Origin: Micromonospora sp. WMMD882
GTDB lineage: Bacteria; Actinomycetota; Actinomycetes; Mycobacteriales; Micromonosporaceae
NCBI RefSeq assembly: GCF_027497255.1
Contig: NZ_CP114903.1
Location: forward strand, 2,914,001 to 2,978,000
Direction of reading: 5' to 3'
DNA length: 64,000 bases
In this document: piece after piece, positions 7,628 to 16,287 of the stretch
Layout: every line of letters starts with the position of its first letter
How positions within the stretch are numbered: the first letter of the stretch is position 1
Position numbers and translations under genes: made by a program
Notes under the pieces: generated by a model
Databases searched by the model: none
The model's input: the letters and a program-made list of their open reading frames with translations, nothing else
Told to the model about the DNA's origin: nothing

Positions 7628-8497
7628 TCAACCACCCCGGCCGATGATGGTGTCGGCGGTCTGCTGGACCTGCTCGATGGGGATGGCGAAGCCGATGCCG
7701 ATCGATCCGTTGCCGTCGATGGTGGCGATCGCGGTGTTCACGCCGACCACCTCGCCCCGGGCGTTGACCAGCGGGCCGCCGGAGTTGCCCGGGTTGATCG
7801 AGGCGTCGGTCTGCACCGCCGTGTGCCGGTTGTCGCCGAGCCGGACCTGCCGGTCCAGCGCGCTGACGATGCCGGCGGTCACCGTGCCGGGCAGGCCGAG
7901 CGGCGAGCCCACCGCCAGCACCGGCTCGCCGACCCGGGTGGCGCCCGGTCTGGCCAGCGGCAGCGGGGCCAGCCCGGCCGACGGCGGCACCCGCAGCACC
8001 GCCAGATCGCTGCGGGGTTCCCGGCCCACCACCTCGGCCGGCAACCGACGGCCGTCCGGCAGCTCCACGGTGACCGCCCCGCCGGTGCCACGGGCCAGGA
8101 TGTGGTCGTTGGTGATGATGTGCTGCTGGTCGTCCACGGCGAAACCCGAACCGGTGGCGCTGCGACCCCGACCGGCGCCGACCAGCACCGAGACCACCCC
8201 CGGCACGGTGCGCTCGGCGGCGGTGACCAGCTCGGCCGGCACCGGCGCGGCCGAGGCCGCCGGCGGTCCCACCGGATCGTCCAGACCGGCCACCCAGCCG
8301 CCGGCCACCGCGCCCGAGGCGGTGGAGAGCGCCACCACCGCCGCCGCCGCGGCGAGCGTCCGACCGGGCCACCCGCCCCGGGGGCGCTGCGGCCCGTCCC
8401 CGGACGGCCGGCCGCGCGGCCATCCGCCGTCCGGCACTGGTCCAGGTGAGACGAACCACGGTCCCCGTGGCTCACCGAGTCCGGTCCGCACCACCAT
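7628..8497 (-). CDS. membrane-anchored trypsin-like serine protease (HtrA/DegP type, no PDZ)
   Basis: 289 residues from ATG 8497 behind AAGGAG. A proline/glycine-rich cytoplasmic start is followed by one membrane helix (about 48-70, TLAAAAAVVALSTASGAVAGGW) and an S1C protease domain (about 90-288). The triad is complete: His in ITNDHIL, Asp in RSDLAVL, Ser in NPGNSGGPL. The protein ends right after the protease domain (IPIEQVQQTADTIIG), so the PDZ domain found in most HtrA proteins is missing. It probably works outside the membrane in protein quality control. Confidence 0.88.
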   Translation of the reverse strand: MVVRTGLGEPRGPWFVSPGPVPDGGWPRGRPSGDGPQRPRGGWPGRTLAAAAAVVALSTASGAVAGGWVAGLDDPVGPPAASAAPVPAELVTAAERTVPGVVSVLVGAGRGRSATGSGFAVDDQQHIITNDHILARGTGGAVTVELPDGRRLPAEVVGREPRSDLAVLRVPPSAGLAPLPLARPGATRVGEPVLAVGSPLGLPGTVTAGIVSALDRQVRLGDNRHTAVQTDASINPGNSGGPLVNARGEVVGVNTAIATIDGNGSIGIGFAIPIEQVQQTADTIIGRGG

Positions 8498-8542
8498 CCG
8501 TCCACTCCTTCACGTCACGTCCGCTCCTGCCGGCTGGGTCCG

Positions 8543-9502
8543 TCAGGGCAGGCGGGAGAACCAGCGCAGCGAGCCGGCCGCCGCGCCCAGGGCGAAAACC
8601 AGTCCGAGACCGATGAACCGGGCCGAGACGTCCTGCCGTACGTTCCGGTAGCCGACCGAGGTGCCGATGTCCTCGTAGACGGCACGCAGCTCCTCGCTGC
8701 TGGTGGCCTCGTGGAAACCACCCCCGGTCTCCTCGGCGACCGCCCGCAGGGTCTGGCCGTCGACCGGCACCTGGATCGGCCGGCCGCCCCGGTCCACGAA
8801 CCCCGCCGGGGTGCCGAACGAGATGGTGTGCACCGGCACCTTCGCCGACACCGCGTCACCGGCCGCCTCGATCGGGTCCCTGCCGGAGGTGTTCGCCCCG
8901 TCGGACAGCAGGATGACGCGGGCCGGCGGGGGCTCCGTGGCGGCCTGGTCGTCCAGGGCTCTGACCGCGCCCAGCGAGGTGTTGATCGCCTCCCCGATCG
9001 CGGTGCCCTGGACCCCGGTGACCCCCTCGGCGAGCCGGTCGATCCCGTCGTGCAGGGCCTCCCGGTCGGTGCCCGGCGGCACCAGCACGGCGGCGCTGCC
9101 GGCGAAGGCGACCAGCCCGACGTTGAACTCCTCGGGCAGGCCGTCGACGAACCGGCGGGCGGCCTGCTTCGCGGCGGTCAACCGGTCCGGGTCGACGTCG
9201 GTGGCGAGCATCGAGGTGGAGACGTCCACCGCCACCATCACGGTGGCCCGCTCGCGCGGCACCCGCACCTCGGCGGTGGGTCGGGCGAACCCGACCACCA
9301 GCAGCGCCAGCATGGCCAGGAACAACCCCGCCGGCAGGTGCCGCCGCCAGGTCGGCCGGCGCGGCGCGACCCGGTCGAGCAGCCGCAGGTTCGTGAAGCG
9401 TACGGCGTGCCGGCTGGGCCGGCGCTGCGCCAGCGCGTACGCGACGACCAGGGCGAGCACGCCGAGCAGCAGCCAGAGGCGGAACGGGGACTGCCAGGTC
9501 AC
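8543..9502 (-). CDS. VWA-domain membrane protein (BatA-like)
   Basis: 319 residues. Two N-terminal membrane helices (about 5-25 and 55-75), a von Willebrand A domain (about 88-285) with the metal-site motif DVSTSM and later SDGANTSG, and a C-terminal helix (FIGLGLVFALGAAAG). Start GTG 9502 overlaps the stop of the DUF58 gene by four bases (GTGA), so translation is coupled. Third member of the MoxR-DUF58-VWA operon, a group thought to act in metal-dependent assembly or maturation of protein complexes; the client is unknown. Confidence 0.9.
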   Translation of the reverse strand: MTWQSPFRLWLLLGVLALVVAYALAQRRPSRHAVRFTNLRLLDRVAPRRPTWRRHLPAGLFLAMLALLVVGFARPTAEVRVPRERATVMVAVDVSTSMLATDVDPDRLTAAKQAARRFVDGLPEEFNVGLVAFAGSAAVLVPPGTDREALHDGIDRLAEGVTGVQGTAIGEAINTSLGAVRALDDQAATEPPPARVILLSDGANTSGRDPIEAAGDAVSAKVPVHTISFGTPAGFVDRGGRPIQVPVDGQTLRAVAEETGGGFHEATSSEELRAVYEDIGTSVGYRNVRQDVSARFIGLGLVFALGAAAGSLRWFSRLP

Positions 9503-10671
9503 GCGCCACCTCCCCGGCCGTCGCCGGGGGCGCCCACCGACGGCGCGAGCCCGCCGGGGGCGCCCCGGGACGGCGCGAGCGCCGACCGGCGCTGGGCGTG
9601 CACGTGCCGGACGATGTCGGCGGTCCAGTCCCGGTCGGTGCGCAGGGCCAGGTGCGCCACGCCGCAGCGACGCAGCAGACGCCGTACCTGGTCGCGTTGG
9701 TCGGCCGCCGCCCGGGCGTACGCCTCGCGCAGGGCCGGGTCGCCGGTCCACACCTCACGGCGTCGGCCGGTCTCCGGGTCGACGAGCGTGACCAGCCCGA
9801 CGTCGGGCAGCTCCCACTCCCGTGGGTCGGTCACCTCGACCGCGAGCACCTGGTGGCGGACGGCGAGCCGGCGCAGCTCGCGGGCCCACGGCGGCTCGGC
9901 CCGGGGGTTGTCGGGCAGGGCGTCGAGGAAGTCGGAGACCACCACGACCACGCCCCGTCGGGCGGTGAGGCGGCGCAGCGCGGCCAGCGCCCCGGCCAGG
10001 TCCACCGGCTCCGCGACGCCGGCCGGCGGGACGCGGCCGGGGCCCGGCGGCGGGACGGAGCCGCCGCCGGGAGGCGGACCAGGGCCGTCACCGGCCGGCG
10101 GGCCGGCGCGGGGTGGCGCGGGGCGGGTCGGGTCGGCGGCGCGGGGGGCGGCGAGCAGCGTACGCAGCAGGTTCAGCAGGTGACGGCGACCGCTGCGGGC
10201 GGGGAAGCGCCACAGGCCGGTGGCGGTGAGTACCTGCGCGCCGAGCCGGTTGCCGGTCCCGGCGGTGAGGAAGCCGACCGCCGCGACCGCCGCGACGGCC
10301 AGCTCCCGCTTGTCCAGGTCACCGGTGCCGAACTCCATGCTCGGGCTGGCGTCCACCAGCAGCCAGGTGGTGAGTTCCCGGTCGGCGTCGACCTCGCGTA
10401 CGTGGGCGACGGCGGTGCGCGCGGTGACCGCCCAGTCCATCCGGCGGACCTCGTCCTCGCCGGGCCGGTACTCCCGGCTGCCGGCGATCTCGCTGCCCGA
10501 TCCCGGCAGCAGGCCCCGGTGCTGGCCGTGCAGCAGGCCGTCCAGTCGCCGGGTCACGGTCAGCTCCAGCCGGCGCAGCTTCCGCTCGGGCGCCAGGTCG
10601 GCCAGCCCGGGCGCGGCAGCCGGGTCGGCGGGTGGGCGACGGACGGTCCCGGCCGGCCGGCGCCCGCTCAC
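9499..10671 (-). CDS. DUF58 domain-containing protein
   Basis: 390 residues, start GTG 10671, overlapping the moxR-like stop by GTGA. The DUF58 core is seen in GLLPGSGSEIAGSREYRPGE followed by RRMDWAVTARTA (about 60-90), LLVDASPSMEFG (a degenerate VWA metal site, about 110) and VVVVSDFLDALPD. A Pro/Gly-rich insertion of about 45 residues ([20 protein letters not shown]... near 190-235) interrupts the domain. Works with the MoxR ATPase upstream and the VWA protein downstream. Confidence 0.9.
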   Translation of the reverse strand: MSGRRPAGTVRRPPADPAAAPGLADLAPERKLRRLELTVTRRLDGLLHGQHRGLLPGSGSEIAGSREYRPGEDEVRRMDWAVTARTAVAHVREVDADRELTTWLLVDASPSMEFGTGDLDKRELAVAAVAAVGFLTAGTGNRLGAQVLTATGLWRFPARSGRRHLLNLLRTLLAAPRAADPTRPAPPRAGPPAGDGPGPPPGGGSVPPPGPGRVPPAGVAEPVDLAGALAALRRLTARRGVVVVVSDFLDALPDNPRAEPPWARELRRLAVRHQVLAVEVTDPREWELPDVGLVTLVDPETGRRREVWTGDPALREAYARAAADQRDQVRRLLRRCGVAHLALRTDRDWTADIVRHVHAQRRSALAPSRGAPGGLAPSVGAPGDGRGGGA

Positions 10672-11708
10672 GCCGCCGCCAGGTCGGGCGTGAGCGGGCG
10701 GCGGTCCGGCGCGATCCGGGGTGGCGCCACCACCGCGACGATCTGGTGGACCAGCGCCTCGGCGGACACCCCGTCGGCGATGGCGTCGAAGGTGAGCACC
10801 AGGCGGTGGGCGAGCACGTCGACCGCCAGGTCGCGGACGTCCTGCGGCAGGACGTGGTCCCGGCCGCGCAGCAGGGCCTGGGCCCGGGCCGCGGCGACCA
10901 GCCCGAGGGTGGCCCGGGGGCTCGCCCCGTACGCGAGCAGTGGCGCGAGGCCGGGCAGGCCGAACCGGGCGGGGTCGCGGGTGGCGAGGATGAGGCGGAC
11001 GACGTACTCGGCGACGGCGTGGTGCACGAAGACGTTGCCGGCCCGGGCCTGGAGGGCGCGCAGCCGCTGGGGGTCGAGCACCCGGCGGGGGCGGGGCCGG
11101 TCGCTGCTCATCCGGTAGAGGATGGCGAGTTCGTCGGCGTCGCCGGGGTAGTCGACGAGCACCTTCATGAGGAACCGGTCCCGTTGCGCCTCGGGCAGTT
11201 GGTAGACGCCCTCGGATTCGACCGGGTTCTGGGTGGCGAGCACCAGGAACGGCTCGGGTACGGCGAAGCTGCGCCCGCCGATCGACACCTGCCGTTCGGC
11301 CATCGCCTCCAGCAGGGCCGACTGCACCTTGGCCGGGGCCCGGTTGATCTCGTCGGCGAGGACCAGGTTGGCCATGATCGGCCCGAGCTCGATGTCGAAG
11401 CTCTCCCGGGAGGCCCGGTAGATGCGGGTGCCGACGATGTCGGAGGGCACCAGGTCGGGGGTGAACTGGATCCGGGAGAAGCTGCCTCCGACCACGGTGG
11501 CGAGGGTCTGCGCGGCAAGTGTCTTGGCCACCCCGGGCACGCCTTCGAGCAGACAGTGCCCGTCGGCGAGGAGCGCGGTGAGGAGGCGTTCGACGAGCCG
11601 GTCCTGCCCGACGATCACGCGTCTGACCTCGAAGAGGGTCTGTTCCAACTCGACGCCGGCAGCGGCGGGACCGGCGGGGCCGGCCAGGGTGTCCGAGATG
11701 TCCGTCAC
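10668..11708 (-). CDS. MoxR-family AAA+ ATPase
   Basis: 346 residues if begun at GTG 11708 (GGGGAAG upstream). In-frame ATGs at 11750 and 11786 would add 14 or 26 residues. Walker A is GVPGVAKT (about residue 57-64), Walker B VLADEINR, sensor LATQNPVE, and the C-terminal lid holds SPRATLGLVAAARA. MoxR ATPases act as chaperones for VWA proteins. It is the first gene of the operon with the DUF58 and VWA genes, linked by 4-base overlaps. Confidence 0.93.
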   Translation of the reverse strand: MTDISDTLAGPAGPAAAGVELEQTLFEVRRVIVGQDRLVERLLTALLADGHCLLEGVPGVAKTLAAQTLATVVGGSFSRIQFTPDLVPSDIVGTRIYRASRESFDIELGPIMANLVLADEINRAPAKVQSALLEAMAERQVSIGGRSFAVPEPFLVLATQNPVESEGVYQLPEAQRDRFLMKVLVDYPGDADELAILYRMSSDRPRPRRVLDPQRLRALQARAGNVFVHHAVAEYVVRLILATRDPARFGLPGLAPLLAYGASPRATLGLVAAARAQALLRGRDHVLPQDVRDLAVDVLAHRLVLTFDAIADGVSAEALVHQIVAVVAPPRIAPDRRPLTPDLAAA

Positions 11709-11824
11709 GGTGCTTGCTTCCCCGGCCGCCGGACGGCAAACGTCGGACATCGGGCGCCGGCCGACCCGGACGGGACGCTCCGGCACGGACCGCCCGCCCC
11801 GACGCAGCGCCGACCGGCGTGGGG

Positions 11825-11864
11825 CCCGGGCCGGCCTCCGTGGTGCGCGGAAGGCCGGCCCGGG
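11825..11864 (-). terminator. hairpin terminator after the secreted-protein gene
   Basis: Inverted 12-base arms CCCGGGCCGGCC (11825-11836) and GGCCGGCCCGGG (11853-11864), 7 bases beyond the stop codon of the minus-strand gene at 11872. No T-run. Confidence 0.6.
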
Positions 11865-11871
11865 GGTGGGG

Positions 11872-12438
11872 TCAGCCCTGCGGATTGCCGGGGCTGGTCG
11901 GCGGGGCCAGGGGCGGAGCGGTCACCACCGGGTCGGCCACGACCAGGTGGAAGCCCCGGTCGGCGGGGCTGCCGGCGGAGTTGCGGGTCTGCACGAAGAC
12001 CCCGTTCGGGGTGGCGAGCCGGGGCGCCACCCCGATCTCGCCGGACGGCGGGATGCAGCAGTCGACCGCGATGCCGATCGTCGCCACGTACCCGGAACGG
12101 CTCACGTCGTGGTTGAAGACGACCTGGTACTGGCCGGCGCCGTACTTGGTCACCGACACCGCGTCCCAGCCCCGGGCGAGGGTGCCGTTGGCGTTGACCA
12201 CGGCGAAGGAGACGGAGCCGGGGACGGCGTTCGCCGACGGGCCGGCTCTCATCGCCTGCCGCGCGGCGCGGGCGTCCTCCGGCGAGATCTGCGGCTGCCC
12301 GACCGCCTGGCCGACCCGGTCGGCGGCGGGCGCCGAGCCGGCGTCGGGTTGGGCGGCGGCGATCCCTCCGCCGGCCAGGGTGAGCCCCAGTACGGCGAAC
12401 GTCACCGTGAGCGCCTTACGTGAAAACAGTTTGGCCAT
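11872..12438 (-). CDS. secreted protein of unknown function
   Basis: 188 residues from ATG 12438 (GGGAGA 7 bases upstream). A clear signal peptide (MAKLFSRKALTVTFAVLGLT, with cleavage near AAAQ about residue 29) is followed by a charged linker and a beta-rich domain (about 70-170) with SVSFAVVNANGTLARGW, YGAGQYQVVFNHDVSRSGY, a CC pair in VDCCIPPSG, and VFVQTRNSAG. This pattern resembles secreted actinobacterial beta-sandwich proteins of unknown role. I cannot assign a function. The tail is Pro-rich. Confidence 0.8.
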   Translation of the reverse strand: MAKLFSRKALTVTFAVLGLTLAGGGIAAAQPDAGSAPAADRVGQAVGQPQISPEDARAARQAMRAGPSANAVPGSVSFAVVNANGTLARGWDAVSVTKYGAGQYQVVFNHDVSRSGYVATIGIAVDCCIPPSGEIGVAPRLATPNGVFVQTRNSAGSPADRGFHLVVADPVVTAPPLAPPTSPGNPQG

Positions 12439-12799
12439 GACAGGTCTCCCTTGCGTTGAGCGAGGCGAGCAGGGCCGGCCCGCAATTAGCGAGTCGGATT
12501 CTTGCCGAATCATGCTGGCCGACCAGCAGGCGAACAGACGACCCGACCAATGCGTTTGTGGACAGCTTTACACCCACTCTGGGCAGGTAAAACTACAGAG
12601 AGTTGCGGCCCCAACCACTCTGGAACCTAGCACCACAAAAAGCTTCCAGTCAATGCTTGATCATGCGCCGAACAGCAGCTTTATTGATCCGATTCGTTTT
12701 CGGGAAATACTCGCGTAACACGCCGTCGCCGGGCGCCCCCCAACCGGACGGAAGGCCGTCGGGGCGCAGGCTGCCGAGGCGGCGGCACGGGACGCTAGC
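12439..12799. other. 361-base AT-richer intergenic region
   Basis: Lies between two divergent genes. From about 12480 to 12720 the base composition is clearly less GC-rich than the neighbours (for example ACCACAAAAAGCTTCCAGTC and TTTATTGATCCGATTCG). It contains the ribosome site of the secreted-protein gene at its left end and probably both promoters. No convincing ORF, RNA gene or repeat was found. Confidence 0.5.
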
Positions 12800-13794
12800 G
12801 TGACGCCGGTGACCGTACGCGACGAGGACCGACCGGTGACCCGGAGCGCCACCGGGACCCTGCTCTGCTGGCTCGCCGTCGCCCCAGCGGCGGCGTGGGC
12901 CGTCGTCCGGCTGACCGGCGTGGAACGTGGCGCGTTGGTGCTGGCGGTGGCGTTCACGCCGTACGTGGCGGTGGGTGGCCTGCTGCCGCTGGCGCTGGCG
13001 CTCGCCCTGCGACGCTGGTGGCCGGCGGTGGTCGCGGCCCTGACCGTGACGGCCCTGGTCGGCGTCGTCGCGCCCCGGGCGCTGCCCGACGACCGACCGG
13101 CCGCCGACGGGCCGGCGCTGCGGGTGCTCACCGCGAACCTGCTGGCCGGCGCGGGGGACGCCGCGACGCTGGTCCGGTTGGTTCGCGTCGAACGGGTCGA
13201 CGTGCTGGCGGTGCAGGAGTTCACCCCCGACGCCGGGGCCGAGCTGGACCGGCTCGGGCTGGCCGCGCTGCTGCCCCACCGGCAGCTCAACCCGGAGATC
13301 GGCACCACCGGCTCCGGGCTCTACGCCCGCTTCCCGCTGACCGAGGTCGGGATCCGCCGCAACGCCGGCTTCGCCTTCACCCAGGCGTACGGGACGCTGA
13401 CCGTCCCGGGGCGCCGCCGGTGCGGATCGAGTCGGCGCACCCGGCGGCCCCGCACCACCCGTCGGTGGTCCCCGACTGGCGGACCGACCTCGCGGCGCAG
13501 CCCCCGGCGACCCCCGACGGACGGCCGGGCATCCTCGCCGGGGACTTCAACGCCACCCTGGACCACGCCCTGCTGCGGGACCTGCTGGCGACCGGGTACG
13601 TCGACGCCGCGGACGCGGTCGGGGCCGGGCTGGTCGGCACCTGGGGCCCGTACGACGGCGACCTGATCCCGCCGGTCACCATCGACCACGTGCTGGTGGA
13701 CCGCCGGATCGCGGTCCGGGCGGTGACGGCGCACCGGCTGCCCGGCAGCGACCACCGCCCCGTCCTCGCCGACCTGCGCCTCCCCCGGGCCTGA
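12800..13794 (+). pseudogene. endonuclease/exonuclease/phosphatase family protein, frameshifted
   Basis: Frame one (from GTG 12800) encodes three membrane helices and the start of an EEP domain: LRVLTANLLAGAGDAATLVR, VDVLAVQEFTPD, GSGLYARFPLTEVG, up to AYGTLTVPG. The rest of the domain continues in another frame: APPVRIESAHPAAPHH, ILAGDFNATLDH, IDHVLVDRRI and GSDHRPVLADLRL to the stop at 13794. Adding one G to the GGGG run at 13408-13411 joins the halves exactly as in intact relatives. The gene is therefore either a one-base-deletion pseudogene or carries a sequencing error. All EEP catalytic motifs are otherwise present. Confidence 0.85.
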
Positions 13795-13848
13795 GCCGAG
13801 GGTGGGGAAGGGACCGCACGGTGGGGCGGGCCCCCTCCGGACGTCCCG

Positions 13849-15429
13849 TCACACGTGGGCGCGCGCCAGGCCGTAGGTGAGGGCGTCGACCAGGGCGTGC
13901 CAGCTCGCCTCGACGACGTTGGGGTGCACGCCGACCGTGGTCCAGTCCCGGCCCGTCCCGGCGGTCTCGACGAGCACCCGGGTCACCGCGCCGGTGCCGT
14001 GGCTGCCCTCCAGGATCCGCACCTTGTAGTCGGCCAGCTCGAACTCGCGCAGCTCCGGGTAGTGCCGGGCCAGACCGACCCGCAGCGCCTCGTCGAGGGC
14101 GTTGACCGGGCCGTTGCCCTCGGCGGTGGCGATCACCCGCTCACCCCGTACCCGGATCTTGACGGTCGCCTCGGAGACCACCGCGCCGTCCTCGCGGTGC
14201 TCGACCAGCACCCGGTACGACTCCAGCGCGAACGGCTTGGTCGGCGCGTTGCCCGCCATCTCGGCGCGGACCAGCAGCTCGAACGAGGCGTCGGCGGCCT
14301 CGAACGACCAGCCGCCGGCCTCCAGCTCCTTGACCCGGCGGGTGACCCGGGACAGCGTCTCCGGCTGGCCGGCCAGGTCCAGTCCCAGCTCGCGGCTCTT
14401 CAGCTCGATGCTGGCCCGACCGGCCATCTCGGTGACCAGGATCCGCATGTCGTTGCCCACCACCGTCGGGTCGACGTGGTTGTAGAGCAGCGGATCCACC
14501 TTGATCGCGCTCGCGTGCAGCCCGGCCTTGTGGGCGAAGGCGGCGGCCCCGACGTACGCCTGGTGGGTGTCGGGGGCGATGTTGGCGATCTCGGCGATGG
14601 CGTGCGACACCCGCACCATCTGCTCCAGGCAGCCCTCCGGCAGGACGGGGATGCCCAGTTTGAGCTGGAGGTTCGCCACGATGGCGAAGAGGTCGGCGTT
14701 GCCGGGCCGTTCGCCGTACCCGTTGGCGGTGCCCTGGAAGTGCCGGACCCCGGCCTCGACGGCGGCGATGGTGTTGGCGACCGCGCAGGCGGTGTCGTTC
14801 TGGCAGTGGATGCCGAGCCGTTCCGGGCCGACGCCGATCCGGCCGGTGAGGTCGTCGATCGCGGCGGTGACCTGCGACGGGAGCATGCCGCCGTTGGTGT
14901 CGCAGAGCACCATCCGCTCGGCGCCCGCGGCGAGCGCGGTCTCCACCACCGCCGCCCCGTACGCCGGGTCGGCGCGGTAGCCGTCGAAGAAGTGCTCCCC
15001 GTCGACGAAGACCCGGCGTCCCTGCGCGACCAGGTGCGACACGGTGTCGTGGATCATGGCGAGGTTCTCGGCCGACGTGGTGCGCAGCGCCCGCTCGACG
15101 TGCCGCAGGTCCGCCTTGGCGACCAGCGCGATCGCCGGGGTCTCGGCGTCGAGCAGGGCGCGGACCTGGGGGTCGTCGGTGACCGCGACCCCGGCCCGGC
15201 GGGTGGCGCCGAACGCGACGAGCACCGCGTGACGCAGGTCGAGCTCGGCGCGGGCGCGACGGAAGAACTCGGTGTCCTTGGGCACCGCGCCGGGCCAGCC
15301 GCCCTCGATGAAGCCGACGCCGAACTCGTCGAGCAGCCGGGCCACCGCGAGCTTGTCGACCACCGAGTAGCTGATGCCCTCGCGTTGGGCACCGTCGCGC
15401 AACGTCGTGTCGTATACCTGGTACGTCAT
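13849..15429 (-). CDS. cimA: (R)-citramalate synthase
   Basis: 526 residues. Condenses pyruvate and acetyl-CoA to citramalate, the first step of a threonine-independent route to 2-oxobutyrate and isoleucine. An HMGL-type TIM barrel starts with YDTTLRDGAQREGISYSV, includes GIHCQNDTACAVANT and QGTANGYGERPGNADL, and is followed by a LeuA-type allosteric dimer domain (about 390-520). GGWPGA and the overall length separate it from LeuA and homocitrate synthase. ATG 15429 follows GAAAGG. An attenuator with a Val-Leu-Ile-Ile leader peptide lies directly upstream. LeuCD and LeuB in this window would serve the following steps. Confidence 0.95.
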   Translation of the reverse strand: MTYQVYDTTLRDGAQREGISYSVVDKLAVARLLDEFGVGFIEGGWPGAVPKDTEFFRRARAELDLRHAVLVAFGATRRAGVAVTDDPQVRALLDAETPAIALVAKADLRHVERALRTTSAENLAMIHDTVSHLVAQGRRVFVDGEHFFDGYRADPAYGAAVVETALAAGAERMVLCDTNGGMLPSQVTAAIDDLTGRIGVGPERLGIHCQNDTACAVANTIAAVEAGVRHFQGTANGYGERPGNADLFAIVANLQLKLGIPVLPEGCLEQMVRVSHAIAEIANIAPDTHQAYVGAAAFAHKAGLHASAIKVDPLLYNHVDPTVVGNDMRILVTEMAGRASIELKSRELGLDLAGQPETLSRVTRRVKELEAGGWSFEAADASFELLVRAEMAGNAPTKPFALESYRVLVEHREDGAVVSEATVKIRVRGERVIATAEGNGPVNALDEALRVGLARHYPELREFELADYKVRILEGSHGTGAVTRVLVETAGTGRDWTTVGVHPNVVEASWHALVDALTYGLARAHV

Positions 15430-15455
15430 GGTGGTGGGACCTTTCGGGAACCAAC

Positions 15456-15484
15456 AAAAAGACCCCCCGCGGCTGCGGGAGGTC
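15456..15484 (-). terminator. attenuator terminator before cimA
   Basis: On the minus strand a 10-bp stem (GACCTCCCGC with GCGGGGGGTC, one G-U pair) with loop AGCC is followed by TTTTTG, a classical intrinsic terminator 27 bases before the cimA start. It follows a second hairpin (15486-15515: GCGCGCCGGC with GCCGAGCGCGC, one bulged A) that begins inside the leader stop codon. CCCCTCCGC in the loop of the first hairpin can pair with the GCGGGGGG side of the terminator, a possible antiterminator. Confidence 0.85.
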
Positions 15485-15514
15485 TGCGCGCTCGGCGGAG
15501 GGGCTGCCGGCGCG

Positions 15515-15547
15515 CTAGGTGCCAATGATCAGGACGGTGCTGGTCAC
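15515..15547 (-). CDS. cimA leader peptide MTSTVLIIGT
   Basis: Ten codons from GTG 15547 to TAG: the core is GTC CTG ATC ATT, four consecutive branched-chain codons, right before hairpin 1 and the attenuator terminator. By analogy with ilv and leu leaders, ribosome pausing at these codons when charged Val/Leu/Ile tRNA is scarce should prevent terminator formation and allow cimA transcription. Seen directly: ORF, codons, hairpins, T-run. Inferred: the regulatory mechanism. No strong Shine-Dalgarno was seen, so it may be leaderless. Confidence 0.8.
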   Translation of the reverse strand: MTSTVLIIGT

Positions 15548-15776
15548 GATCCGTACTTTGCCACTCGCCCCCCGGATCTGGGAGGCACAATCCACATACC
15601 GGGACGACAGTGCCGGCACGATCGGGCGGATCCGCTGGTCAGGGGCAGGGGGTACGGGCCAGGTGTGCGCCGGCCCCGGGAGGGTACGACTTCCCCGGAC
15701 CGGATCCACCCGGACCGGAGCGGCCGGAGCGGTCCGGCCGGAGACAACAGCAGGACCAGGCAGGAGGGTGGTCGGG

Positions 15777-16229
15777 ATGGAGCTCGATCCTCGGGCGGCG
15801 CACGCCTCGCCCGAACCCGTGACCGACGACGGTCAGGGCGCCTTCGTGGGCAACGCGCCCGCCGGCGTCTTCGACCCGTGGAGCTACCGCGACGAGGCCG
15901 GCGTCGCCGGCGCCGACCTGGTCGGCTACAAGGTCGAGGCGACCGACGGCTCGATCGGCCAGATCGACGAGGCCAGCCACGAGGTGAACGCCAGCTACCT
16001 GGTGGTGGACACCGGCCCGTGGATCTTCGGCCGGAAGGTGATGCTGCCCGCCGGCACCGTCAGCCACGTCGACCACGAGGCCCAGCAGGTGCACGTCGAC
16101 CGGAGCCGGGACCAGATCAAGGCCGCCCCCGAGTTCGACGAGACCGACCGTGACCCGGCCTTCCGGGAACGGCTCGGCGGCTACTACGACGACACGTACG
16201 CCCCGGTGCCGCCGGGCACCGCCCGGTAG
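15777..16229 (+). CDS. PRC-barrel domain protein
   Basis: 150 residues, ATG 15777 behind AGGAGG. A PRC-barrel (about residues 42-110) holds DLVGYKVEATDGSIGQIDEA and YLVVDTGPWIFGRKVMLPAG, followed by a conserved short C-terminal segment (PEFDETDRDPAFRERLGGYY). Such small cytoplasmic PRC proteins are common in actinobacteria and may have an RNA-binding or stress role; no specific function can be read. It is transcribed away from cimA. Confidence 0.85.
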   Translation: MELDPRAAHASPEPVTDDGQGAFVGNAPAGVFDPWSYRDEAGVAGADLVGYKVEATDGSIGQIDEASHEVNASYLVVDTGPWIFGRKVMLPAGTVSHVDHEAQQVHVDRSRDQIKAAPEFDETDRDPAFRERLGGYYDDTYAPVPPGTAR

Positions 16230-16244
16230 CCGGAAACCGACGTG

Positions 16245-16275
16245 ACGGCCGGTGAGGTTCCGCCTCACCGGCCGT
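16245..16275 (+). terminator. hairpin terminator after the PRC-barrel gene
   Basis: Perfect 13-base arms ACGGCCGGTGAGG (16245-16257) and CCTCACCGGCCGT (16263-16275) with loop TTCCG, 16 bases after the stop and just before the next gene's start at 16288. Confidence 0.7.
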
Positions 16276-16287
16276 TACCGTGTCCAC

